This document shows, piece by piece, positions 1 through 7,843 of a stretch of 64,000 nt of DNA. Under the pieces are notes generated by a model. It saw only the letters and a list, made by a program, of their open reading frames with translations. It was not told the origin of the DNA and did not search any database. The DNA is from Cohaesibacter sp. (GTDB lineage: Bacteria; Pseudomonadota; Alphaproteobacteria; Rhizobiales; Cohaesibacteraceae). The DNA lies in NCBI GenBank assembly GCA_025800145.1, contig JAOXSH010000037.1, forward strand, positions 1 through 64,000. Reading direction: 5' to 3'. Position 1 is the stretch's first letter. Every line of letters starts with the position of its first letter. The translations under genes and the position numbers were made by a program.

Positions 1-76
1 GTCCGATCGGGCCGACGCCTTGCCAGTAAACCATTTCAAAGCATCCTATGGGTCAATCTTTTATGCCGTTGGTATT
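1..76. repeat. Right end of a dispersed TACCAACGGCA-type element, cut by the window edge
   Basis: Read in reverse complement, bases 1-76 match 43179-43254 with only scattered differences. The end at 47-74 carries the family terminus (ends in CCGTTGGTA). The element therefore continues to the left of the window. It contains no gene; the short open frame through it at 20-235 is not conserved in character and runs into the next gene on the other strand. Confidence 0.75.
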
Positions 77-995
77 ATTCCTGATTTTCTTGTGCCAAAG
101 CTGGCAATCGCCGGATGGCCGTCATGGCTCCATAGTCGTGATTGGCAATGCGCTGCATTGCGCCTTTTAGTGGCTCTTGGGCGACGGCCATATGATAGCC
201 GTTGGCATGGAGCAAGATTTTGCTATCGCTCATGATGCCGACATGGCCTTTCCAGAATATCAGATCGCCTCTTTTTAGGTCTGGTAATCCGGCTTGAAAA
301 TCCAGTGGTTTGCCGATTGTCTTTTCCTGCATGGATGCATCGCGCAAAATCTCAATCCCTGCCATTTGACAGGCCAATTGCACAAGGCCGGAGCAATCCA
401 GCCCCAATGAGCTTTTGCCGCCCCAAAGATAGGGCGTACCAATCAGGCTTTCTGCTTCGCTGACAAAATCTTGCGAGTTTTGCGCAATGGGGCGTACATG
501 TTGGCTGACAATCCAGGCCTGTTGATCCGGTATCTGTGGCAAGTTGAGAATCTGGCGATAGATTGTCCCACGGGTCTCTTGCTCTTGGCCCAAAATTAAC
601 CCTGCCCCAAGAGAGAGAAAGGTGTTTGCGGAAAGTTTCAAATCTGGTGATGGATAGACAAAGCTGCGTGGCACGCAGACACAATGGGTTGGCTCGCCCC
701 CCTCTTCATGACGATAAGGCCCAAGGGAAGCGGTTGGCATATAGCCAACATAGCCATCTCTTGCCAATTGCACCCAAGCCCAGCCATCGTTTCTTTGTTC
801 GAAAACGCGCACGACCTCTGCCAGCAAAGCCTGACTGTCCAGCCCGCTTTTTGGGTCCGGTTTGCTTTTCAAGGGGGCGATAGGCGCAATGAGGCGCATG
901 ATGGTTGGCTTGACAAAGTGCTCTGCTTTGACCTGTCCTTGCAGGCGTGCATCGGCCAGATCCGGGCGGAACGCATTGAGAGAGGGGTTCAGCAT
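75..995 (-). CDS. NlpC/P60 family peptidoglycan hydrolase with SH3-like region
   Basis: Likely cuts cell-wall peptides (gamma-D-glutamyl-diaminopimelate bonds) as members of the NlpC/P60 (C40) family do. The C-terminal third (about residues 175-290) holds the family core: GTPYLWGGKS followed by LDCSGL with the catalytic Cys near residue 201, then KGHVGI with the catalytic His near 251 and a second polar His near 263. Residues about 30-165 look like one or two bacterial SH3-type modules (RDGYVGYMP), normal for C40 enzymes that bind the wall. No clear signal peptide is visible, so export is uncertain. I chose the ATG at 995 because AGGAGG lies six bases before it; an in-frame ATG at 1013 lacks a good site. 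About 306 residues. Its stop codon lies at the border of the repeat that begins the window. Confidence 0.88.
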   Translation of the reverse strand: MLNPSLNAFRPDLADARLQGQVKAEHFVKPTIMRLIAPIAPLKSKPDPKSGLDSQALLAEVVRVFEQRNDGWAWVQLARDGYVGYMPTASLGPYRHEEGGEPTHCVCVPRSFVYPSPDLKLSANTFLSLGAGLILGQEQETRGTIYRQILNLPQIPDQQAWIVSQHVRPIAQNSQDFVSEAESLIGTPYLWGGKSSLGLDCSGLVQLACQMAGIEILRDASMQEKTIGKPLDFQAGLPDLKRGDLIFWKGHVGIMSDSKILLHANGYHMAVAQEPLKGAMQRIANHDYGAMTAIRRLPALAQENQE

Positions 996-1035
996 CAAGG
1001 CCTCCTTGCTCATGAAACAGCCTTTATAAGCTTAA

Positions 1036-1050
1036 TACCAACGGTATAAA
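1036..1050 (+). repeat. Short copy of TACCAACGGCA repeat terminus
   Basis: TACCAACGGTATAAA sits in the gap between the NlpC/P60 and MarR genes. It faces the copy at 1574-1598 in inverted orientation, so the two bracket the marR gene. Confidence 0.55.
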
Positions 1051-1067
1051 GCCATCTGATTTTCAGA

Positions 1068-1418
1068 TCAATGCGGCAATTCAAGCGCTGATTTGGCGAT
1101 TTTGTCGCCCAAGCGCTCCACATAGAGCGCCCCTTCCACCGTACGTATGATGATGACATTGCGTTTGTCATTTTCATCGCGGCGGCGATCGAGCAATTTC
1201 ATGCGTCCCATTGTGTCCAAGGCGCGGGTGATGGCAGGTTTGGTGACGCCCAGTTTTTCGGCCAATCCGCGCACCGTATGGGGGGGTGGTTCCAGATAGA
1301 CGGTGAGCAGTACCGTCATTTGACGTGCGGACAGGTCAGTCTCTTCCTCCCGGACCAATCCGAGGGTCACATCATGCCAGAGCTTTAAGGCCTGACTTGC
1401 GCGAAATTCAAAACCCAT
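1068..1418 (-). CDS. MarR family transcriptional regulator
   Basis: A 116-residue protein that fits a winged-helix MarR DNA-binding domain almost end to end. Residues about 30-85 give the helix-turn-helix and wing: LSARQMTVLLTVYLE, then VRGLAEKLGVTKPAITRALD and the wing DRRRDENDKRNVIIIRT. It is shorter than the usual 140-160 residues because the dimerisation helices at both ends are short. It probably acts as a homodimeric repressor; the ligand and targets are unknown. It is transcribed in the same direction as the NlpC/P60 gene downstream but separated from it by a repeat terminus. A strong hairpin lies in its upstream region at 1534-1566. Confidence 0.85.
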   Translation of the reverse strand: MGFEFRASQALKLWHDVTLGLVREEETDLSARQMTVLLTVYLEPPPHTVRGLAEKLGVTKPAITRALDTMGRMKLLDRRRDENDKRNVIIIRTVEGALYVERLGDKIAKSALELPH

Positions 1419-1533
1419 CCGTTCCCATTGTCCGTTCTGTTATCGCATCGCTGTTTTGTCTCATATAGCAGCCATGCTCGTTTCGGAGCCGAATTTATTT
1501 AAGAGCAAGAATGGGAAGCATGCAAGGCGGCGC

Positions 1534-1566
1534 AAGATAAAGATGCACATCATGCATCTTTATCTT
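1534..1566. promoter_or_regulatory. Perfect 14-bp inverted repeat upstream of the MarR gene
   Basis: AAGATAAAGATGCA (1534-1547), a five-base loop and TGCATCTTTATCTT (1553-1566) form a perfect inverted repeat. It could be an operator (MarR proteins bind palindromes) or part of the repeat element that ends at 1598. It is not followed by a T-run on either strand, which argues against a terminator. Confidence 0.45.
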
Positions 1567-1573
1567 TGAGTCA

Positions 1574-1598
1574 CGGTTAATCTTTCGTGTCGTTGGTA
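1574..1598 (-). repeat. Dispersed TACCAACGGCA repeat terminus
   Basis: GGTTAATCTTTCGTGTCGTTGGTA-type end, in inverted orientation to the copy at 1036-1050. Same family as 47-74, 3107-3127, 18653-18681, 30282-30308 and 43471-43498. Confidence 0.65.
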
Positions 1599-1617
1599 TT
1601 ATATGATGGCCTAACCA

Positions 1618-2991
1618 TCATTGTGTGCCATAACGCTGTTTAATCAGGGCATAGAGGGCGCGAATGCCCTGTGCCTCACCGCCTTTGGGGCGGGCCGGTT
1701 GGGCTTTGGGTGCCCAGCCGAAAATATCGAGATGCACCCAACTTTTTGTCTGTTCTACAAAACGGCGCAAGAAAAGCGCTGCCGTAATAGAGCCGGCAAA
1801 GCCGCCCGGAGAAATATGGTTCACATCAGCAATGTCAGAGGCAAGATTTTGATCATAGCCATCCCAAAGCGGCATATTCCAAAGCGGATCATGCTGACTT
1901 TTGGCAGTCTCATTCAACGCGCTGACCAATGTTTCATCATCGCTGTAAAAGGGAGGCAGATCCGGGCCAAGGGCTATTCGTGCAGCACCGGTTAAGGTCG
2001 CCATATCCACCATCAAATCCGGTGCTTCGCTATCGGCCAAGGACAGGGCATCTGCCAAAACAAGACGCCCTTCTGCATCGGTATTGCCAATTTCCACTGT
2101 CAGGCCTTTATGGCTTTGCAAGACATCGCCGGGGCGAAAAGCATTGCCTGCGACCGAATTTTCAACAGCAGGGATCAGGACACGCAAACGCACGGCCAGA
2201 TTGGCGCTCATAATCATGGAGGCCAGCCCCAATACATTGGCGGCCCCACCCATATCTTTTTTCATCAACAGCATGGAGGAACTGGGTTTTAGATCCAGCC
2301 CGCCGGTATCAAAGCACACCCCTTTGCCAACCAGTGTGACCAATGGATGGCTTGCTTCGCCCCAGATCATATCCAGCAAGCGCGGCGCGCGAGTGCTGGC
2401 ACGACCAACAGCATGGATCATGGGGAAATTATGCTCCAGCAATGCGTCCCCTTTGGTCACTGTCAGGCGTGCCCCATGACTGTCTGCCAGCCCCTTGGTG
2501 ATGGCTTCCAGCTCGTCAGGCCCCATGTCATTGGCGGGGATGTTGATCAGATCACGGGCGAGATTGGAGCCTTTTGCCTGCAACAGAACTTCCTCACGAT
2601 CAATCTGATCCGGCCAATCAAGCTCAGACCATTGTTGACCCGATTTTTTATAGCGGTCAAATTGATAGGCCCCCAGATGCCATGCCAGAACAGCGATGAA
2701 AAGATCATCCTTGTTCCAGATTTTATCGGCATTGTCATAGTGATAATGTCCAACGGGGAGTTTTGTCGGCAGACTTCCTGCTTGCAAAGGGCTGATCTTT
2801 GCCTTTTGATCATCCCCCAACCCAAACAGAACCTGTTTGATGGTTCCATCTTGCCCGGGCACCAGACAAAGCTGACCTTTTTTCCCCGTAAAATCATTGG
2901 CCTTTGCCCAAGCCTTTGTCATTGGGCCGCATTGGGACAGGGCCTCTTGTGCCTGATTGCCAGTTACAAAATGGATGGGAGTTGAAGTCAT
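1618..2991 (-). CDS. M17 leucyl aminopeptidase family protein
   Basis: A cytoplasmic di-metal aminopeptidase of family M17 that removes N-terminal residues from peptides. The hallmark NTDAEGRLVLADAL is present in the C-terminal half, along with GKGVCFDTGGLDLKPS and KKDMGGAA, which together supply the metal ligands (Lys, Asp, Asp, Glu) and the catalytic Arg/Lys. The N-terminal domain (about residues 1-150) is divergent, as in the short alphaproteobacterial M17 group, and the length of about 457 residues is normal for it. The ATG at 2991 is favoured over 3000 because AGGAT is at proper distance. The gene stands alone, in the same direction as marR. Confidence 0.9.
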   Translation of the reverse strand: MTSTPIHFVTGNQAQEALSQCGPMTKAWAKANDFTGKKGQLCLVPGQDGTIKQVLFGLGDDQKAKISPLQAGSLPTKLPVGHYHYDNADKIWNKDDLFIAVLAWHLGAYQFDRYKKSGQQWSELDWPDQIDREEVLLQAKGSNLARDLINIPANDMGPDELEAITKGLADSHGARLTVTKGDALLEHNFPMIHAVGRASTRAPRLLDMIWGEASHPLVTLVGKGVCFDTGGLDLKPSSSMLLMKKDMGGAANVLGLASMIMSANLAVRLRVLIPAVENSVAGNAFRPGDVLQSHKGLTVEIGNTDAEGRLVLADALSLADSEAPDLMVDMATLTGAARIALGPDLPPFYSDDETLVSALNETAKSQHDPLWNMPLWDGYDQNLASDIADVNHISPGGFAGSITAALFLRRFVEQTKSWVHLDIFGWAPKAQPARPKGGEAQGIRALYALIKQRYGTQ

Positions 2992-3000
2992 ATCGGACAT

Positions 3001-3321
3001 CCTGTTCGCTTATTTCATGCTTTCAACCTAAAGCAAAGCTCTGTGCAAGGGAAAGAGGGCCTCGTTAAAAGCTGTTGATGGGATTGCCTGGATATTGACT
3101 GTTTAATACCAACGGCACGAAAGATTACCAGACTTGCCAAACTTGCCCTTTTACATGCCTTGCAAATTGCATGAATTAACCAAGCATTAGGGTTAACGCT
3201 TTATTTCTTTAAGATGAGATCGAAGGGATAAGCCTTTCGACGTGACATTCATTGATCCATTTTTCGCGGATCCAGATTTCTGGGCTCCACTTTTCGGGAT
3301 CCTGCTGCTGGCGAGGTCATC
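3001..3321. other. Intergenic region between M17 peptidase and tadD
   Basis: A 321-bp divergent spacer. It holds a repeat terminus at 3107-3127 (TACCAACGGCACGAAAGATTA) and, at 3253-3310, a run of degenerate 15-bp units that share GATCCA/GCTCCA and TTTTTCG/TTTTCGG. These units could be translated from a GTG near 3241 into a short Asp-Pro-Phe-rich peptide, but I see no convincing ribosome site. Promoters for both flanking genes must lie here; no unambiguous -35/-10 pair was found. Confidence 0.5.
3107..3127 (+). repeat. Dispersed TACCAACGGCA repeat terminus
   Basis: TACCAACGGCACGAAAGATT matches the outer end of the complete element at 43179-43498. No partner in inverted orientation is found near it. 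Confidence 0.65.
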
Positions 3322-4113
3322 ATGTCCACTTTTACATCCATGCGGAAGTCGGTTCTGATCACATCCGTTGCCATGGCTTTGCTCGTGGCGGGGTGTTCTT
3401 CCAAAAAGAAGAGTATCTCTACCAGTTCCCATGGCGGGGCGGGCTATGCCAGTGAGCAAGCTCTGATGGAATCTGTGGTCTATTGGGAAAAGCGCTATAA
3501 AAAGAATCGCAATGATCGTCAGACGGCTCTTAATTATGGCCAATCCTTACGCCATGTGGGACGCATCGATCAGTCGATGGCTGTGTTGGAAAAATTGGCG
3601 ACACAAGCCCCTCATGACAAGATTGTTCTGGCGGCCTATGGTAAGGTTCTGGCCAATAAAGGGCGCTTCAAACAGGCTTTGGTTGTGTTGGAAAAAGCGC
3701 AAAATCCAACGACACCGGATTGGCGGCTGGAATCAGCCCGCGGGGCTATTCATGATCAATTGGGGCAGTTTGATCAGGCACGCTCTTATTATGACAAAGC
3801 CTTGCTCTTGGCCCCAGCTGAGCCGAGCATTCTGTCCAATTACGGTCTTTCCTATTTGCTGCAAGGCAATTTGACATCCGCGGAAAGTTATCTGCGCGAA
3901 GCTGCCAATCACCCAAAGGCAGACAGCCGGGTCCGGCAAAATCTGGCTTTGGCTCTTGGGTTGCAAGGCAAGTTTACTGAGGCTGAGCGCATTGCACGGG
4001 CCGAATTATCCCCCCAACAAGCGCAAGCCAATATGAGCTATTTGCGGGCCATGATGGCAGAGCGCGGCAATTGGGATAAAATTCAGAAGGATAAAAAACG
4101 CCAACGCGGTTGA
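3322..4113 (+). CDS. tadD: TadD-like TPR lipoprotein of the Tad pilus locus
   Basis: A 263-residue outer-membrane-type lipoprotein: the signal peptide ends in a lipobox (LLVAGC, Cys about 24) followed by a Ser/Lys-rich linker. The rest is a series of tetratricopeptide repeats (about residues 55-245), for example the units around GRFKQALVVLEKAQNP, GQFDQARSYYDKALLLAP and GNLTSAESYLREAANHP. TadD proteins are thought to help assemble or localise the secretin of Tad pili. The start has GAGG five bases upstream. The gene converges on the minus-strand tad operon with a shared terminator at 4137-4169, so it is transcribed separately from the other tad genes. Confidence in TPR lipoprotein is high; the TadD name rests on context. 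Confidence 0.83.
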   Translation: MSTFTSMRKSVLITSVAMALLVAGCSSKKKSISTSSHGGAGYASEQALMESVVYWEKRYKKNRNDRQTALNYGQSLRHVGRIDQSMAVLEKLATQAPHDKIVLAAYGKVLANKGRFKQALVVLEKAQNPTTPDWRLESARGAIHDQLGQFDQARSYYDKALLLAPAEPSILSNYGLSYLLQGNLTSAESYLREAANHPKADSRVRQNLALALGLQGKFTEAERIARAELSPQQAQANMSYLRAMMAERGNWDKIQKDKKRQRG

Positions 4114-4136
4114 GGGCTGCACTCTAATCCATGCAT

Positions 4137-4169
4137 AAAAAAACAGGGCGCTTAAAGCCCTGTTTTTTT
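4137..4169. terminator. Bidirectional terminator between tadD and tadC
   Basis: AAAAAAACAGGGC (4137-4149), a seven-base loop and GCCCTGTTTTTTT (4157-4169) give a GC stem flanked by A- and T-runs, suited to ending transcription from both converging sides. Confidence 0.9.
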
Positions 4170-4201
4170 ATGTTCTTCCAACGGGTAGGTCGTTAGCCTG
4201 T

Positions 4202-5167
4202 TTATCCTCCACTAGCGAAATATCCAATTGCTGCCGGTCCCAGGACCACGACAAAGATAGACGGCAAGAAAAAGAGGATCATTGGCACGGTCAATTTAGG
4301 AGGCAAGGCGGCGGCTTTTTTCTCTGCAGCATTCATGCGGCTTGCTCGATTTTCATCTGCCATCACCCGAATAGCATCGCCCAATGGCGTGCCATAGCGC
4401 TCTGCCTGAATCAAACTGGTCATCACGGCACGGACACTTTCCAAGCCAGTGCGTGCGGAGAGATTTTCATATGCATGCTTTCTCTCCTGAAGATAGGACA
4501 GCTCTGCGGTCAGCAAGGTGAGTTCTTCGGCCAATTCAACGGAAGCCGATCCAACTTCTGCGGCCACTTTCTGGAACCCGGTTTCAGCTGTCATCCCTGC
4601 TTCAACGCAAATCAAAAACAAATCCAGCGCATCCGGCCAAGCCTGATTGATGGACTTCTGTCGTTTGTCAGCCAAATTCTTGATATAGAGAATTGGTGCA
4701 TAATAGCAGGCATAGGCGAAGAGAAGCGCCATGAAAAGCTTCATGAAAGGGGGATGATCAAGATCTGTCAGAACAAAAAGATAGAAAATTCCCAACAAAA
4801 GACCCACAATTGGTCCGGCAATTCTGGCAAATGTGAAGGTCATCAAATGCACATCACCACGAAAGCCCGCCTGTTTCAGACGATTTCGCGTAGCCTGATC
4901 GGCAAAGGCGTCGCGCATGTTAAAGCGATCAACGATTTGTGAGACAAGCGCTTTTGGTTCCTGGCGCAGAGAAATTCGATCTGCCTTTGCGCCTCCTTGC
5001 GACAATTTTGCCCGCTCTCGCGCTCTTATTTTTTCACGCTCAACTGCAACACGTTTCATCCGGCCATTCAGCTCATTTTTTTCGAGTAATGGCAATGCAA
5101 CAGACAGGATTGATGCAATCACAGCGATCGCCGTGACAACGGCAAAAAGGGTATTCATCTCTAGCAA
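4202..5167 (-). CDS. tadC: TadC, inner-membrane platform protein of the Tad pilus
   Basis: A type II secretion F-domain protein (T2SSF) of about 320 residues. It has an N-terminal membrane segment (about 5-28), a pair of hydrophobic segments near 120-165 (GPIVGLLLGIFYLFV, LFMALLFAYACYY), the cytoplasmic F-domain with PDALDLFLICVEAGMTAETG and RYGTPLGDAIRVMADENR, and a C-terminal membrane segment (LTVPMILFFLPSIFVVVLGPA). TadB and TadC together form the platform on which the ATPase acts. A TTG at 5167 has AGGA seven bases before it; an ATG at 5158 is the alternative. It is last in the operon and is separated from tadB by a 68-bp palindromic repeat. Confidence 0.93.
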   Translation of the reverse strand: MLEMNTLFAVVTAIAVIASILSVALPLLEKNELNGRMKRVAVEREKIRARERAKLSQGGAKADRISLRQEPKALVSQIVDRFNMRDAFADQATRNRLKQAGFRGDVHLMTFTFARIAGPIVGLLLGIFYLFVLTDLDHPPFMKLFMALLFAYACYYAPILYIKNLADKRQKSINQAWPDALDLFLICVEAGMTAETGFQKVAAEVGSASVELAEELTLLTAELSYLQERKHAYENLSARTGLESVRAVMTSLIQAERYGTPLGDAIRVMADENRASRMNAAEKKAAALPPKLTVPMILFFLPSIFVVVLGPAAIGYFASGG

Positions 5168-5238
5168 ATCGCTTATCCTTTTACTTTGGTTGCTGCATAT
5201 TCACAGAAACAGATTTAACAGCTGATCAAACTGGCCAT

Positions 5239-5307
5239 CTAGAGCATTTGTTTCTAAGCATATTTTTGTCCGAAAACCGCGCACACTTTTCGAAAAATAT
5301 GCTCTAA
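5239..5307 (+). repeat. 68-bp palindromic repeat, copy 1, within the tad operon
   Basis: Starts TAGAG, ends CTCTA. AGCATATTTTT pairs with AAAAATATGCT and CGAAAA with TTTTCG around a CCGCGCACAC loop. It begins inside the tadB stop region and ends before tadC, so it is transcribed with the operon. The same unit occurs at 21035-21102 and 30691-30759. Confidence 0.85.
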
Positions 5308-6308
5308 ATCTCAAAGTTGATCATATTTCTCATCATAACAACACCAATGCCCATCCAGACTAGGGTTGCGCCCATAACGATCCACCCCAACTGATGATTG
5401 AACATGACCATGATATAATCGGGAGACGTAAAGTAGGTCATCAAAGCAATGATGAATGGCATGATCCCGATGATGGCCGCAGACGCTTTTGCCTCCATGG
5501 ACATGGCACCAATTTTCTCTTTCATTTGAGCGCGGGCACGCAGCACTTTCGATAGATTGCCAAGTGCTTCAGCCAAACTACCACCAGCTTGAGATTGAAT
5601 GGCAATCACAATGCCCAAAAAATTGGTTTCTGCAATGGGAACCCTTTCATACAATCGCGGCATGACAGCTGCTAGCGATAATCCCAAAGCCTGTTCGTCT
5701 ACCAGCTTTTTGAATTCTCCTGCCACCGGTTCAGCTGTCTCCGTCGCAGCAATGGCAATGCAGTCCCCCAATGGCAGGCCTGTTTTGACACCGCGTACAA
5801 TCACATCAACCGCATTGGGAAATTCTTTGATGAATTTGGCCAAGCGCTTCTTGCGACGGCGCGACAACCAGAAATTTGGCAATCCGATAAAGCCAACAAT
5901 GGCCATGCCGATGGCGATATAGATTCCCATGCCAGTGAGCAAGGCCAAAAAGAAACAGACAAAGGAACAAATGGCACTATAGAGCATGAATTGTTTTGGT
6001 GTGATTGTCAGGCCAGCCTGTTCCAAACGAGCAGGAAGTGTCAGCTTTTTCTTCTTGCTTTCATTTTCTTTCTCTTCAATCTTTTTCAGATTGTCTTCAA
6101 TATCCTTGCGGCGATCAATGCTGGCCTTTTTCACTCTTTTGTCAGCCATTTGAACGCGAGACATCTGAATGGCTTGCATTCGTTTGTCACGACCTGCTGT
6201 TTGGGACAATTTTGGATAAAAAATTCCCCACAGGACACCGATGATTGAGAAAACCACCAATCCGAACAAAGCCAATGTCAAGACCATATTGGATAATAGG
6301 AAATCCAT
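5304..6308 (-). CDS. tadB: TadB, inner-membrane platform protein of the Tad pilus
   Basis: A 334-residue T2SSF-domain protein and partner of TadC. An N-terminal membrane segment (about 8-30, LTLALFGLVVFSIIGVLWG) is followed by a very basic, charged stretch (about 40-95), two membrane segments (about 105-150), the F-domain (about 165-285) with FPNAVDVIVRGVKTGLPLGDCI, AGGSLAEALGNLSKVLRAR and MKEKIGAMSMEAKASA, and two C-terminal membrane segments. The stop codon (TAG) is built from the first bases of the palindromic repeat. It follows cpaF after a 66-bp gap. Confidence 0.94.
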   Translation of the reverse strand: MDFLLSNMVLTLALFGLVVFSIIGVLWGIFYPKLSQTAGRDKRMQAIQMSRVQMADKRVKKASIDRRKDIEDNLKKIEEKENESKKKKLTLPARLEQAGLTITPKQFMLYSAICSFVCFFLALLTGMGIYIAIGMAIVGFIGLPNFWLSRRRKKRLAKFIKEFPNAVDVIVRGVKTGLPLGDCIAIAATETAEPVAGEFKKLVDEQALGLSLAAVMPRLYERVPIAETNFLGIVIAIQSQAGGSLAEALGNLSKVLRARAQMKEKIGAMSMEAKASAAIIGIMPFIIALMTYFTSPDYIMVMFNHQLGWIVMGATLVWMGIGVVMMRNMINFEI

Positions 6309-6374
6309 ATATCAGGCCCTTTCTTTCTCATAAGCCGTGACAGCGCAAACTGCTTTGAGCAAACGTTTCGCAGT

Positions 6375-7817
6375 TTAATAGCCGTCTTTATCAGCCGCGG
6401 CATCCAGAGCGGCGGCTAAATTGTTTTCCTCGCCATAATAGCGGGCGCGATCCCAAAAAGCGGGGCGGCCAATACCAGTGGATTTGTGCTGTCCGATTAA
6501 ACGCCCATTGGCATCTTCACCCTTGATTTCATAGACAAAGAGATCTTGCGTGGTAATCACATCGCCTTCCATGCCAATCACCTCGGTGACATGAGTGATG
6601 CGCCGAGAGCCATCTCTCAAGCGTGTGGCCTGTACGATCACATCAATCGAGCCGACAATCATTTCGCGAATGGTTCTGGCGGGCAGATTATAGCCGCCCA
6701 TGGTGATCATGGCTTCCAGACGAGACAAGGCCTCCCTTGGGGAGTTGGCGTGCAAGGTGCCCATAGATCCATCATGGCCTGTATTCATGGCTTGCAGCAA
6801 ATCAAAGGCCTCAAAGCCACGCACCTCACCAACAATGATGCGTTCAGGGCGCATGCGCAGACAGTTTTTCACCAAATCGGTCATGGTGATTTGCCCCTCC
6901 CCTTCCAGATTTGGAGGGCGGGTTTCAAGGCGCACCACGTGGGGCTGCTGCAATTGCAATTCTGCGGCATCTTCGCAGGTGACAATGCGTTCATCACCTT
7001 CGATATAATTGGTCATACAATTGAGCAATGTGGTTTTACCGGAACCGGTACCACCGGAAATGACCACATTACAGCGCACCTTGCCGATAATTTGCAAAAT
7101 GCGCGCACCTTCTGGCGAGATGGAGCCAAATTTCACCAATTGATCCAGCGTGAGCTTGTCTTTTTTAAACTTACGAATGGTCAGGGCCGGACCGTCAATG
7201 GCAAGGGGCGGTGCAATCACGTTGACACGAGAGCCATCTGGCAAACGGGCATCACAAATGGGGCTGGATTCATCAACACGGCGGCCGACCTGCGATACGA
7301 TCCGTTGGCAAATATTCATCAATTGCCCATTATCGCGAAAACGTACATTGGTCAGATAAACCTTGCCTGACGTTTCGATATAGGTTTTTCCTGCGCCATT
7401 GACCATGATATCGGCAATGTCATCGCGAGCCAGAAGCGGCTCCAAGGGGCCATAGCCCAGCACGTCATTACAAATATCATCCAGCAGGTCTTCCTGCTCG
7501 GCGATGGAGAGAACAATATTTTTCAGAGCGATAATTTCAGAGACAATATCGCGAATTTCCTCGCGGGCTGAATCTGCATCCAGACGGGCCATTTGCGCCA
7601 GATCGATTGTATCGATCAAAGCGCCAAAGACGGATGTCTTGATATCAAAATATTGTTCCGATTTTGCGCTTTGCTTGCTTTCAATCGCCTCGTAATTCTG
7701 TTCCAGAGGTTCGGGTGCCGTGTCCGGCTTTTCCACCTGCGCAGGCTTGGGGGCCGCCACCTTCATTTTCGGTGCGGGGCTGGCAGACTGGGACTCTGAT
7801 CCACGTTTTCCAAACAT
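6375..7817 (-). CDS. cpaF: CpaF/TadA, secretion ATPase of the Tad pilus
   Basis: A cytoplasmic VirB11/PulE-type ATPase of 480 residues that powers Tad pilus extension (and, in related organisms, retraction). Visible motifs: Walker [13 protein letters not shown], Walker B and Asp box around [17 protein letters not shown], His box [18 protein letters not shown]. The N-terminal 70 residues are low-complexity Pro/Ala/Lys-rich, normal for CpaF. The GTG at 7820 sits directly before the ATG at 7817, which I prefer. It is followed by tadB and preceded by cpaE with a 26-bp gap. Confidence 0.97.
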   Translation of the reverse strand: MFGKRGSESQSASPAPKMKVAAPKPAQVEKPDTAPEPLEQNYEAIESKQSAKSEQYFDIKTSVFGALIDTIDLAQMARLDADSAREEIRDIVSEIIALKNIVLSIAEQEDLLDDICNDVLGYGPLEPLLARDDIADIMVNGAGKTYIETSGKVYLTNVRFRDNGQLMNICQRIVSQVGRRVDESSPICDARLPDGSRVNVIAPPLAIDGPALTIRKFKKDKLTLDQLVKFGSISPEGARILQIIGKVRCNVVISGGTGSGKTTLLNCMTNYIEGDERIVTCEDAAELQLQQPHVVRLETRPPNLEGEGQITMTDLVKNCLRMRPERIIVGEVRGFEAFDLLQAMNTGHDGSMGTLHANSPREALSRLEAMITMGGYNLPARTIREMIVGSIDVIVQATRLRDGSRRITHVTEVIGMEGDVITTQDLFVYEIKGEDANGRLIGQHKSTGIGRPAFWDRARYYGEENNLAAALDAAADKDGY

Positions 7818-7843
7818 CACTCAAACACTCTTCTTAACAAGAC

